DNA of 20,212 bases. It comes from Candidatus Zixiibacteriota bacterium. Its GTDB lineage: Bacteria; Zixibacteria; MSB-5A5; GN15; PGXB01. Position numbers and translations under genes: made by a program. Location of the stretch: contig LS998015.1 in NCBI GenBank assembly GCA_900498245.1, positions 1,658,863-1,679,074 on the forward strand, read 5' to 3'. Below are positions 6,964 through 15,088 of this stretch, one piece after another (within the stretch, counting starts at the first letter, position 1; the number at the start of each line of letters is the position of its first letter). The notes under the pieces were generated by a model, which saw only the letters and a list, made by a program, of their open reading frames with translations, ran no database searches and was not told the DNA's origin.

Positions 6964-8772
6964 ATGGCAGACAATTTGAGGCAGACGGCCGCCAAAATTA
7001 CGGCCGAGGCATTTATGATTTTATTTCCCGACCTGAAGGATGCCTTGCCACATCTTTTTGCTTTTCACGCCGGCCAGATATATGACAGAATGGAAGCTCC
7101 CAAGAATCCCAAAATGGGGAATTATGCCTTGCCCCTTTTTGAAATTGCCAAAAGCCTTAAAAAAAACCCGGTAGAACTCAATAAAGAACTGGTGGAGAAA
7201 CAGACTCTGATTGTGCAGAATCATTCCGACTATTCTCATTTTAATTTCGAGGCAGTCGGGGGGTTTAACAATGTTCGAGTCCGGGTGGATATGTTGGCCG
7301 AATACACTTTGGGTGAAATTATCAACCAAGGCCGGGAATATGGGTCATCGGAACAAGGGAAGGGCAAAACCGTTGTAATCGATTTTTCCTCGCCCAATAT
7401 TGCCAAGCCATTTGGTGTGGGTCATCTGCGTTCGACAGCAATCGGCAACGCCCTTTACAGGATTTATAAGAAACTCGGCCATGAGGTTATTGGCATTAAC
7501 CATCTCGGTGACTGGGGAACCCAATTCGGGAAAATGATTGTGGCCTATAGAAAATGGGGCAACGAGAGCCAATTGAAAAATGACCCTGTCCGCAATTTGT
7601 ATGAGTTATATGTTCGATTTCATAGGGAAGAAAAGGGAAATCCGGCCCTGGCCGACGAGGGGCGCGAAGCCTTTAAGGCCCTGGAAGAGGGCCAATCGTC
7701 GGCAGTTGCCCTGTGGCAGAAATTCAAAGATTATTCCCTCGAATATTTTCAAAAAATTTACGCCATGCTGGGGGTTCATTTTGACTTCAACACGGGAGAA
7801 TCCTTCTATAACGACAAAATGGAGCCGGTTATTGAGCGGCTGCAGAAGGCCGGACTCACGACAGTATCTGAAGGGGCCCTTATTGTCCCTTTGGAGGAGT
7901 ATGGATTACCACCCTGCTTACTGAAACGCGCCGATGGCGCCACTCTATATGCCACCCGGGATCTGGCAGGCATATTATATCGCTCTGAAAATTTCCATTT
8001 TGATAAAGCCCTTTATGTTGTCAATACCGGGCAAAGGATTCATTTCAGGCAGGTCTTTACGGTAATTGAACTTCTGGAAGAAGCCGAACGTATCCCTCTT
8101 GAAAAACGGATCGCTCATCGCCTAATACACGTTGAATTCGGCTGGATAAAATTTGATGATGCCGTGATGTCGACTCGTGAAGGCAATATAATCTTTCTGG
8201 AAGAAGTTTTGGACAAAGCAACTCGTCTGGCCAAAGAGAAAATCCTGGAAAAGAATCCCGATCTCAAAGAGGTGGAAAAGACTGCCCGGCAGATTGGCAA
8301 CGGCGCCGTGATTTTTGCCGATTTGTCGACCCGAAAGGAAAAGGATGTTAATTTTGACTGGGACAAGGTGCTGAGTTTTGAGGGCGAGACAGGGCCATAT
8401 TTGCAGTATACTCACGCCCGTTTATCATCGCTCTTACGGCACTACGGTAAGAACATAACCGGCAAAATTGATTATTCACGACTGAATTTTCCCGAAGAAG
8501 GGCGGGTTATTGAACTTATTTATAAATTTCCCGAGACGATTGCGGAGGCCGCCTCCGGATTCGAGCCGTTTATCATTGTTTCCTATCTCCTGGAGTTGGC
8601 CGCGGCCTTTAATAAAATTTATCAGCGGAAAGATGAACAGGGACGAATCGATAAGATCATATCGGATGATATAAAATTGACCGAAGCCAGAATGGCCCTG
8701 GTGCATTCGGTGCGAATCGTCATAGAAGAAGGCCTTTATTTATTGGGCCTGGAAGCACCTCATGAAATGTAA
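6964..8772 (+). CDS. argS: Arginyl-tRNA synthetase
   Basis: A 602-residue class I synthetase that charges tRNA-Arg with arginine in the cytoplasm. Visible parts are the N-terminal Add-1 domain (about residues 1-110), which binds the tRNA D-loop; the catalytic Rossmann core from about 135, with SSPNIAKPFGVGHLRST; the HLGDWGTQFGKMI segment typical of ArgRS; AVMSTREGN in the place of the KMSKS loop (canonical KMSK is commonly absent in ArgRS); and the C-terminal anticodon-binding domain ending LYLLGLEAP. The HIGH motif reads GVGH, with glycine for the first histidine. Length is normal and no break is seen, so it is probably the functional housekeeping enzyme. The ATG has no obvious SD. The EPSP-synthase-like gene follows after 14 bases. 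Confidence 0.96.
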   Translation: MADNLRQTAAKITAEAFMILFPDLKDALPHLFAFHAGQIYDRMEAPKNPKMGNYALPLFEIAKSLKKNPVELNKELVEKQTLIVQNHSDYSHFNFEAVGGFNNVRVRVDMLAEYTLGEIINQGREYGSSEQGKGKTVVIDFSSPNIAKPFGVGHLRSTAIGNALYRIYKKLGHEVIGINHLGDWGTQFGKMIVAYRKWGNESQLKNDPVRNLYELYVRFHREEKGNPALADEGREAFKALEEGQSSAVALWQKFKDYSLEYFQKIYAMLGVHFDFNTGESFYNDKMEPVIERLQKAGLTTVSEGALIVPLEEYGLPPCLLKRADGATLYATRDLAGILYRSENFHFDKALYVVNTGQRIHFRQVFTVIELLEEAERIPLEKRIAHRLIHVEFGWIKFDDAVMSTREGNIIFLEEVLDKATRLAKEKILEKNPDLKEVEKTARQIGNGAVIFADLSTRKEKDVNFDWDKVLSFEGETGPYLQYTHARLSSLLRHYGKNITGKIDYSRLNFPEEGRVIELIYKFPETIAEAASGFEPFIIVSYLLELAAAFNKIYQRKDEQGRIDKIISDDIKLTEARMALVHSVRIVIEEGLYLLGLEAPHEM

Positions 8773-8786
8773 GATGGAAAGGAACA

Positions 8787-10160
8787 ATGGATAAAACGAT
8801 AACGACGATTAGGCACCTGCCTGAAACGCTTTCAGGGGGAAACGATTATTATTTGACCCAAGGTGCCATAATTCTGTCTCTTTTCTGCGACGGGGAGACA
8901 ATCATAAGCGACTATGACGACAGCGGCGCGACCGATTCCACGTTGGAATTTCTCAGGGAATTCGGATTGAATTATGAAAAGTCATGGTCGCAGATAGGCA
9001 TAAGGATGCCCAATGGCTTTGCACCTTCGCCAAAGCGAGAGTATGAATTTGAAGGGGGGGCCTACCCGCTTGGCCTCATTCTGGCCGTCCTGGCCGGGAA
9101 AAATATTGAGAGCCAGATTCATTATACGGAAAAAGTCGGCGGACATTATATAGATACAATTCTACGATCGATGGTCAATTTCGGCATCGGGTTGAAGCAC
9201 GACCTGAAGGAGCGAATCATCACCATTTCTCCATCGGTCCTGGAACCGATCGAACAGAAGATTTCATCGCCATTTCCCCATTTGAAGGACATGCTCTTAG
9301 TCCTGGGCATCAGTTCCGGGAAATCCGTCGCCATCCGCGAGGAGTATTTGACCAGCAACAGTCTGGAAAACCTCATCTTGGGGTTAGGCGGGAAAGTTAC
9401 GGAGCGAGAATCCAAGCGGGAAATCATGGATGATCCGGATGATCCGAGAAGGCGTTTCCGTCGCGAACGGCCGGGCTACCGCAGGGAAATTATGCTTCAT
9501 CCGTCGGCGAAATTACGGGGTACAAGTGTGAAAATACCCCAGAGCCAATTTATGATGATTCATTTATTGACACTGGCGGCCTTGAAGCGAGGGCATCATC
9601 ATTTTTCCGAGATTCCATATAGCCCGGAAATAATCCGCTGGATGAATTACCTGAAGTCGGTCGGGATCGAAATAACGGAACATCGGAAAAAGACCGAGGA
9701 CGGTCTCAAGGTGGTTGACCTGGAAATAAAATCACGGGAGTTCAAGGCCCGGAGAGCATCGGGCGAGACGGTCGCAGGGCTCATAGAATATATTCCTTTG
9801 ATGGCACTTTTGGCCGCATTAAGTCCCGAAACCAGTCTGATCCGCGGCATCAGGGAGTATGATCTTATTTATACCGGGGCTTTGGGAAGAGTCGCCGAAA
9901 ATTTGGGTAAGATGGGTGTCAAGTGCGGTGTTTTTGAAGATGGTCTGGTGATTGAGGGAACCAAGGAATTAAACGGCGCGGATTTCGGTCCCTTTATCAG
10001 TCCAGGAGTCGCTCTGGCCTTCTATATCGCGGCATTGGCGGGGCATGGGCAATCGCACTTTGCCGGATTTGATATTGTCAAAAATAATTACGGCAGGTTT
10101 GTAGAAGCTTTGGAAAAGAGTTCATTGTACAAGGTCAAGTTATCGGATCAATCAGAATAA
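8787..10160 (+). CDS. EPSP-synthase-like protein with degenerate active site
   Basis: A 457-residue protein resembling 3-phosphoshikimate 1-carboxyvinyltransferase (AroA/EPSP synthase, EPT/RTPC fold). AroA-like landmarks recur in order: LSLFCDGETIISDYDD (residues 31-46, as in AALAEGETTI), GGAYPLGLILAVLAGK (90-105, where AroA has GNSGTTMRLLLGLLAG), SQFMMIHLLTLAALKRG (253-269), EYIPLMALLAAL (334-345, AroA DEIP), IREYDLI (355-361, AroA KESDRI) and SPGVALAFYIAAL (405-417, AroA DHRIAMA). Key residues are lost: the N-terminal lysine-serine pair aligns to Y-Y, the following arginine to glycine, DEIP aspartate to glutamate, KESDR arginine to leucine and DHR arginine to glycine. An unusual acidic-then-arginine-rich insert lies at about 211-233. 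EPSP synthase activity is unlikely. The SD AAAGGA precedes the ATG. My alignment is by eye. Confidence 0.72.
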   Translation: MDKTITTIRHLPETLSGGNDYYLTQGAIILSLFCDGETIISDYDDSGATDSTLEFLREFGLNYEKSWSQIGIRMPNGFAPSPKREYEFEGGAYPLGLILAVLAGKNIESQIHYTEKVGGHYIDTILRSMVNFGIGLKHDLKERIITISPSVLEPIEQKISSPFPHLKDMLLVLGISSGKSVAIREEYLTSNSLENLILGLGGKVTERESKREIMDDPDDPRRRFRRERPGYRREIMLHPSAKLRGTSVKIPQSQFMMIHLLTLAALKRGHHHFSEIPYSPEIIRWMNYLKSVGIEITEHRKKTEDGLKVVDLEIKSREFKARRASGETVAGLIEYIPLMALLAALSPETSLIRGIREYDLIYTGALGRVAENLGKMGVKCGVFEDGLVIEGTKELNGADFGPFISPGVALAFYIAALAGHGQSHFAGFDIVKNNYGRFVEALEKSSLYKVKLSDQSE

Positions 10161-10205
10161 GACCGCCTGATACAACTAATTTCGTAAAATCCTCCAATAG
10201 AGTCT

Positions 10206-11555
10206 ATGGCGAAAGTTGAGCATATCACCGAAGGCCCCATATACCCGACAATTTTGCGTCTGGCCTGGCCAATTCTGGCGGCGATGTTTCTTGAGTTCGC
10301 ACTGTCATTGGCGAATTATTTCTGGGTCGGCTTTCTGGGGACGGCGGAGCAGGATGCGGTGACCTCATCAATGGTGGTCACCTGGACTGTCTATGCGACA
10401 ATTTCCATAATTGTGATCGGAATTACGGCGCTCGTTTCCCGGGCAATCGGGGCGGGCGAAAAGGAACGCGCCGCCTATGTTTCCAAGCAGGGATTATTGA
10501 TGGCAATCGGGGCGGGAGTGTTTTTTTCCACGCTTGGCATAATTGCATCCCCTCACATAATGCAGTTTCTCAAGGCCGGTCCCACGGTTATGAAAATAGG
10601 GACGCCATATTTAAGAATATTCTTCATAGGCGTTGGGTTCTTTTACATAAATGATGCTTTCGGCGCCATTTTCCGCGCCTCCGGCGATACCCGATCGCCG
10701 ATGTACTCTTATATCAGCGCCACCATACTTAATATAATACTGGATCCGCTTCTAATTTTTGGCATAGGGCCGTTTCCGAAGATGGGCGTGCCGGGAGCGG
10801 CTATTGCCACGGTCATTTCAATCTTTGCCGGTTTTCTCATTTTTATCGGACTGATTCTGAAGAAAAAATTGGAGTTTTCGCTGGGAGGGTGGTATCGGAT
10901 CAAGCCGGATTTCAAAATGATGGCCAAAATATTTAAGATAGGCATCCCGATTTCGATACAAAATATCATCTTTACCTGCGTCTACTGGTTCATTATTCAG
11001 ATCGTTCATCGCTTCGGCTCGCCGGCCGGCGCCGCCATGGGGATAGGCAATCGAATGGAATCCTTGTCATTCCTGATTTCATTCGGTTTCTCAGTGGCGG
11101 CCTCAACTCTGGTAGGGCAGAACCTTGGGGCAGAGAAGCCGGATCGGGCCGCTAAATGTGCCTGGGCGACGGTAAAATTGATTGCTCTGGAGACGGGATT
11201 AGTTTCAACGATATTCCTGACCATTCCGGGGGTGATAACGGGGGCGTTCACATCAGATCCCGCTGTTCATGTTATTGCGCGCGACTATCTGATCATTCTT
11301 GGTTTATCGCAAGTATTCATGGGTATTGAAATCGTTCTCGAAGGCTCGTTTTCCGGCGCCGGGAACACCTTGCCGCCGATGATAGTTTCCATCCCCTTTT
11401 CAATAGCCCGCCTGCCGTTGGCCTATTTTTTATGTTTTTCGCTCAATATTGGCATCAATGGGGTGTGGTGGACATTGACAATTACGTCATTTTTTAAGGC
11501 CATCATACTTTTCTTCTGGTTTCGGAAAGGGAACTGGAAAAAGAAGAAATTGTAG
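10206..11555 (+). CDS. MATE family efflux transporter
   Basis: A 449-residue polytopic inner-membrane protein with about 12 hydrophobic segments in two homologous halves, typical of the MATE (multidrug and toxic compound extrusion, MatE) family. Landmarks are ILRLAWPILAAMFLEFALSL near residue 15, the GITALVSRAIGAGEKERA stretch (about 76-93) recalling the conserved first-half MATE motif, and its second-half counterpart VAASTLVGQNLGAEKPDRA at about 298-316. MATE proteins export drugs or metabolites in exchange for sodium or protons. Nothing in the sequence identifies the substrate. The C-terminus is strongly basic (lysine-rich). The ATG has only a weak SD; the gap to the preceding gene is 45 bases and I see no terminator in it, so readthrough from upstream is likely. 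Confidence 0.93.
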   Translation: MAKVEHITEGPIYPTILRLAWPILAAMFLEFALSLANYFWVGFLGTAEQDAVTSSMVVTWTVYATISIIVIGITALVSRAIGAGEKERAAYVSKQGLLMAIGAGVFFSTLGIIASPHIMQFLKAGPTVMKIGTPYLRIFFIGVGFFYINDAFGAIFRASGDTRSPMYSYISATILNIILDPLLIFGIGPFPKMGVPGAAIATVISIFAGFLIFIGLILKKKLEFSLGGWYRIKPDFKMMAKIFKIGIPISIQNIIFTCVYWFIIQIVHRFGSPAGAAMGIGNRMESLSFLISFGFSVAASTLVGQNLGAEKPDRAAKCAWATVKLIALETGLVSTIFLTIPGVITGAFTSDPAVHVIARDYLIILGLSQVFMGIEIVLEGSFSGAGNTLPPMIVSIPFSIARLPLAYFLCFSLNIGINGVWWTLTITSFFKAIILFFWFRKGNWKKKKL

Positions 11556-11596
11556 ATTATATTATGGAAATATGAAGGCGAGAATTCAGAGTTAAT

Positions 11597-12538
11597 ATGC
11601 AAATCGGGTTGGCGGAATTGGTTCAGGAAAAAAAACACGCCGCACCGGCCGGTCATCCTGAGAACGCGCACAGGGTTTCGTTCGCTCTGGATCATGTACG
11701 CAAATCCGATCTGGGATCGAAATTAGTCTTCTGGCGGCCCACAGGTACGGATCCAAGTTCTATCATTGACAGAGTACACGACCCCAAATATATTTCATTT
11801 CTGAGACAAATCGCCGCAAATGGCGGAGGCTATCTTGACGGCGATACCTATGTTACATCGGGAAGTTTCGAAGCTGCCTGGGAGACCGCCGCGGCCGCGG
11901 CCGAGGGAGTGGGTGAAATAATCTCGGGTAAAATCAAAAGAATCATGTTGGCAGGGCGCCCCCCGGGGCATCATGCGGAACATCAGCGTGGAATGGGCTT
12001 CTGCCTTATAAACAATACAGCTGTTGCCGCCGAAGCGGCGGTTGTTAATTATCATTTGGAAAGGGTCGCGGTTATCGATTGGGATGTCCATCATGGGAAC
12101 GGCACGCAACATATGTTTTATGACAGGCCGGACGTTTTTTATATTTCTCTGCACCGCTTTCCATTTTATCCCGGTTCCGGAGCGACATCAGAAAGGGGTT
12201 CGGGAAAGGGGGAAGGTTATACATTGAATATTCCCCTGCCGCAGGGAACAGGAGGAGATGCGTATATGTATGCATTTACTGAGATTATATCTCCGGCACT
12301 GAAGAAGTACGAGCCGCAAATCATTATTATCACGGCCGGATTTGATGCGCACCGCGATGACCCTCTGGGCGGAATGAACCTTGGAGGGGAGACTTTCGGA
12401 GAAATGACCAAAATCCTGGTCGGTCTGGCAGAAAAATATTGCGACGGGAAAATATTTTCGCTTTTCGAAGGGGGATACAGCCCTTCGGGGAATGCGGAAT
12501 CATTATATTTTCATTTGATGGAATTGTCGAGGAAATGA
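11597..12538 (+). CDS. Histone deacetylase family (HDAC/acetoin utilisation/APAH-like) hydrolase
   Basis: A 313-residue zinc-dependent amidohydrolase of the HDAC superfamily. Residues seen in order are the GHPENAHR N-terminal motif (19-26), RPPGHHAEH with catalytic histidines 125-126, DWDVHHGNGTQ with zinc ligands D163 and H165, FYISLH (181-186), PLPQGTGGD (214-221), AGFDAHRDDPLGG with zinc ligand D250, and EGGY with the transition-state tyrosine 294. The active site is complete, so this should be a working deacylase. The bacterial substrate may be an acetylated protein, polyamine or acetoin-related compound; sequence alone does not decide. The ATG at 11597 has only a distant SD-like GAAGG. 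The downstream FAH-family gene overlaps the stop codon of this one. Confidence 0.93.
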   Translation: MQIGLAELVQEKKHAAPAGHPENAHRVSFALDHVRKSDLGSKLVFWRPTGTDPSSIIDRVHDPKYISFLRQIAANGGGYLDGDTYVTSGSFEAAWETAAAAAEGVGEIISGKIKRIMLAGRPPGHHAEHQRGMGFCLINNTAVAAEAAVVNYHLERVAVIDWDVHHGNGTQHMFYDRPDVFYISLHRFPFYPGSGATSERGSGKGEGYTLNIPLPQGTGGDAYMYAFTEIISPALKKYEPQIIIITAGFDAHRDDPLGGMNLGGETFGEMTKILVGLAEKYCDGKIFSLFEGGYSPSGNAESLYFHLMELSRK

Positions 12539-13299
12539 TGGAAAGATATGTAAGATTTGATACTGCCGAAGGAATCCGCTGGGGAGTTCTCGGCGAGGGC
12601 CATATCACGGAAATAACCTGTAATCCGGCGTTAGGATACGAATTAACCGACATTTATCATCAACCATCACAAATCAAGCTTTTGGCGCCGGTGGAGCCGA
12701 GCAAGATTGTATGTGTGGGATTGAATTATCGGGAACATGTCAAGGAGTCGCAATCGGCTACCAAAGAGCCGGATGAACCGGTGCTATTTCTCAAGCCTCC
12801 GTCGGCGCTTCTTGGACCCGGGGAGAAAATAATCTACCCCGAAATGGCCCAGAGAGTCGATTATGAAGCGGAATTGGGAGTTATAATCGGCCGGGAATGC
12901 AGCAATATCGCCGAAGTTGAAGCCGAAGATTATATTTTCGGTTTTACTTGTGTCAATGATGTCACCGCCCGGGATCTTCAGAAGAAAGATGTCCAGTGGA
13001 CACGGGCCAAGGGCTTCAATACTTTCTGCCCTGTCGGTCCGTGGATTGTCGATAAATTGAAATATAATGATCTCCTGGTCGAGTCATATCTGAATGGGGA
13101 ACTGAAACAATCCTCTCGAACCTCCATGATGATTTTTCCGGTGGCCGTCCTGATCAGTTTCATTTCGAAGGTTATGACCCTTATGCCGGGCGATTTAATT
13201 TCGACCGGGACTCCGGCGGGAATCGCGCCGATGCAGGTCGGCGATAGAATCGAGGTCCGCATTGAGGGGATTGGATCACTGGCGAATGACATTGCGTAA
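12538..13299 (+). CDS. Fumarylacetoacetate hydrolase (FAH) family protein
   Basis: A 253-residue enzyme of the FAH superfamily (2-keto-4-pentenoate hydratase / 2-hydroxyhepta-diene-dioate isomerase type, YcgM-like). Landmarks are VGLNYREHVKES, VDYEAELGVIIGRE carrying the metal-binding E-x-E, CVNDVTARDLQ carrying the metal-binding aspartate, RAKGFNTFCPVGPW, and the C-terminal ISTGTPAGI...MQVGDRIEV. Members are Mg/Mn-dependent and act on 2-oxo diacids (hydrolysis, isomerisation or oxaloacetate decarboxylation); which applies here is open. Two ATGs are adjacent, at 12535 and 12538; the second begins MERYVRFDT and is 4 bases after GAGGA, the better spacing. It overlaps the HDAC-family stop codon, so the two are translationally coupled. 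The next gene starts inside its last codons. Confidence 0.9.
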   Translation: MERYVRFDTAEGIRWGVLGEGHITEITCNPALGYELTDIYHQPSQIKLLAPVEPSKIVCVGLNYREHVKESQSATKEPDEPVLFLKPPSALLGPGEKIIYPEMAQRVDYEAELGVIIGRECSNIAEVEAEDYIFGFTCVNDVTARDLQKKDVQWTRAKGFNTFCPVGPWIVDKLKYNDLLVESYLNGELKQSSRTSMMIFPVAVLISFISKVMTLMPGDLISTGTPAGIAPMQVGDRIEVRIEGIGSLANDIA

Positions 13300-15088
13300 G
13301 ACCATCTTAAACCTATCAGCGGTGGTAATAATATTAAGTCCGAAAATCCGGGCATTTGATACGCTTAAAGTTGCCGCCGCTTTAGATACTGCCAATAAGG
13401 AAGTATACGGGGCGGTCGAATATCAACTGCCCGCAACTCCCCCATTGAGATCCGTCGAATTTCAATTGTTTGCTAACGTCTATTCCTCCGACACGACCCC
13501 CTATATGCGCGAGATTAGAGGAATGGCGGATTATTTTCGCCAGAAGAAGCAATTTTTCGGCATTAGAATTGATTCCTTTTTTATCGACGGCGCCGATCGC
13601 AGTGCCGAACTAAAAATCAATTATACAAACGCGACACTTCCCGGATCAAACGATGAAATATTCAACAACAAAAGGGTAAAGATCTATTTCCACACCATGA
13701 TACCTGAGCCCGGTGACAGATTGTCGTATTTGCGCGGAAATTACCTCCTTGACGGTTGGTTCCCGTCGCCGGCAATCATTAAAAGTGACGGGAGTTGGTA
13801 CAACCCGTATTATGGGGGATTTACGGAATTGGTAGGGGAATATTACATATTCGATGTCACATTCGACGCTCCGGCGGGCCTGTCATGCATCGCTCCCGTA
13901 CCTCCGGCCGAATCAACTCTAACCGAGGGCATATTATCATATCATTATCAATTCGGACCGGCGCACGATTTTGCCTTGATCCTGTCGTCTGAATACATTT
14001 CGGATAGTGCCGTTGTCGGCGGGACTACTATCAGATATTATTACCGGGATTTTGAAAGATCGGCTGTGCCGGCCCTGAAAGAATCGGTTCGAAGGGCGAT
14101 GGAGTATATGACGGATCACGTCGGACCTTATAAATACAAATATCTGAATTACGCTTATATCGATTTTTCTTTCGTAGGCGGATTGGAACTTCCGGCCTTG
14201 ATATCGATTTCATCGCCGCGCGGATCCGGCCTGGTTTCCAGATTGGGGTCATTAACCGCAACCCATGAGACGGTTCATCAGTGGTTCTACGGCATGATCG
14301 GTTCCGATCAGTGCCGGGCGCCGTGGATGGATGAATCAATATCGGATTTCTTTACGCAGAAAATCCTGAATTTTCGTCGAAGCGGGCCCTACCAATTATT
14401 GGATTTCTGGAACATTACATTTTCGGAGCGGGATTATCTTCGCCTTGGCGCGGCAATGGCTTCCGATGGACTGACTGTCACCGCCCCGGCCTATTCATTT
14501 ACGAATGACTTGGATTATTTCGGAACAATCTACAGCCGGGGAGCACTGACAATCGAGACTTTCGAGAATATCATGGGGGAGGGAGCCGCTCAAATATTCT
14601 GGCGGCATTATTATGACAAATTTCTATTCAAGCATCCCGATTATGATGCTTTTATGCAAACGGTTGGGGAAATTGCCGGCGACAATATGGTTGATATGAT
14701 CGGACCGCTCTTTAACAGTAATGAGAAAATCGATTATTCTGTTTCCGAACTCGAAAATCGTAAATTGGATTCGGTCTCTTATGAAATTTCATTTATTTTG
14801 CGGAAGACGGTGAATCTTGAATATTCCGTGCCTTACCGGATTATTCTCTATGACGGCGGAGTGCTTGACTATCACTGGGCTTCGGAATTTTCCTCGGAGC
14901 GAGTAGTGAAGCGATTGCCTTACCCGGCCCGGGTTGTCATAGTGGATCCAGACAGCAAATTGACAATTGATACCGATCTGATGAATAATTCCGAGCTATA
15001 TAGCGGCGACAATCGACCGGGGTTGCGTTTATCATCGGGCCTGACATTTCTATTAGAATCTTTTTTAAGCATGTTGGGGGGAATTTAA
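13286..15088 (+). CDS. Secreted M1-type zinc metallopeptidase
   Basis: A 600-residue exported peptidase of the M1 (gluzincin, aminopeptidase N-like) clan. The N-terminus MTLRKTILNLSAVVIILSPK is a probable signal peptide. The domains are an N-terminal beta-rich M1 region and a thermolysin-like catalytic domain with GGLELPAL (the GAMEN counterpart), H327-E328-T-V-H331 and the third zinc ligand E350 in WMDESISDFF: HEXXH followed by 18 residues and E, the M1 hallmark. A likely catalytic tyrosine lies in IYSRGALTIE downstream. After that come a short beta region and a hydrophobic C-terminus (SGLTFLLESFLSMLGG), which could be a membrane tail. All active-site groups are present. The ATG is inside the end of the FAH gene (14-base overlap); a TTG at 13262 would spoil the signal peptide. 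The substrate is unknown. Confidence 0.9.
   Translation: MTLRKTILNLSAVVIILSPKIRAFDTLKVAAALDTANKEVYGAVEYQLPATPPLRSVEFQLFANVYSSDTTPYMREIRGMADYFRQKKQFFGIRIDSFFIDGADRSAELKINYTNATLPGSNDEIFNNKRVKIYFHTMIPEPGDRLSYLRGNYLLDGWFPSPAIIKSDGSWYNPYYGGFTELVGEYYIFDVTFDAPAGLSCIAPVPPAESTLTEGILSYHYQFGPAHDFALILSSEYISDSAVVGGTTIRYYYRDFERSAVPALKESVRRAMEYMTDHVGPYKYKYLNYAYIDFSFVGGLELPALISISSPRGSGLVSRLGSLTATHETVHQWFYGMIGSDQCRAPWMDESISDFFTQKILNFRRSGPYQLLDFWNITFSERDYLRLGAAMASDGLTVTAPAYSFTNDLDYFGTIYSRGALTIETFENIMGEGAAQIFWRHYYDKFLFKHPDYDAFMQTVGEIAGDNMVDMIGPLFNSNEKIDYSVSELENRKLDSVSYEISFILRKTVNLEYSVPYRIILYDGGVLDYHWASEFSSERVVKRLPYPARVVIVDPDSKLTIDTDLMNNSELYSGDNRPGLRLSSGLTFLLESFLSMLGGI

Noticed and set aside
11890-11906. GC-rich palindrome-like run (gcggccgcggccg) near the HDAC gene start
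   Set aside because: It encodes an alanine-rich helix in frame (AAAAAEG) and is explained by codon use, with no flanking regulatory context.
12439-12537. Extended N-terminus of the FAH-family protein (33 extra residues)
   Set aside because: The extension is just the HDAC-family gene read in another frame; the ATG at 12538 has an SD and a family-typical start.
13262-13285. Upstream TTG start for the M1 peptidase
   Set aside because: It would add MRGLDHWR before the signal peptide, and the ATG at 13286 gives a normal signal sequence.
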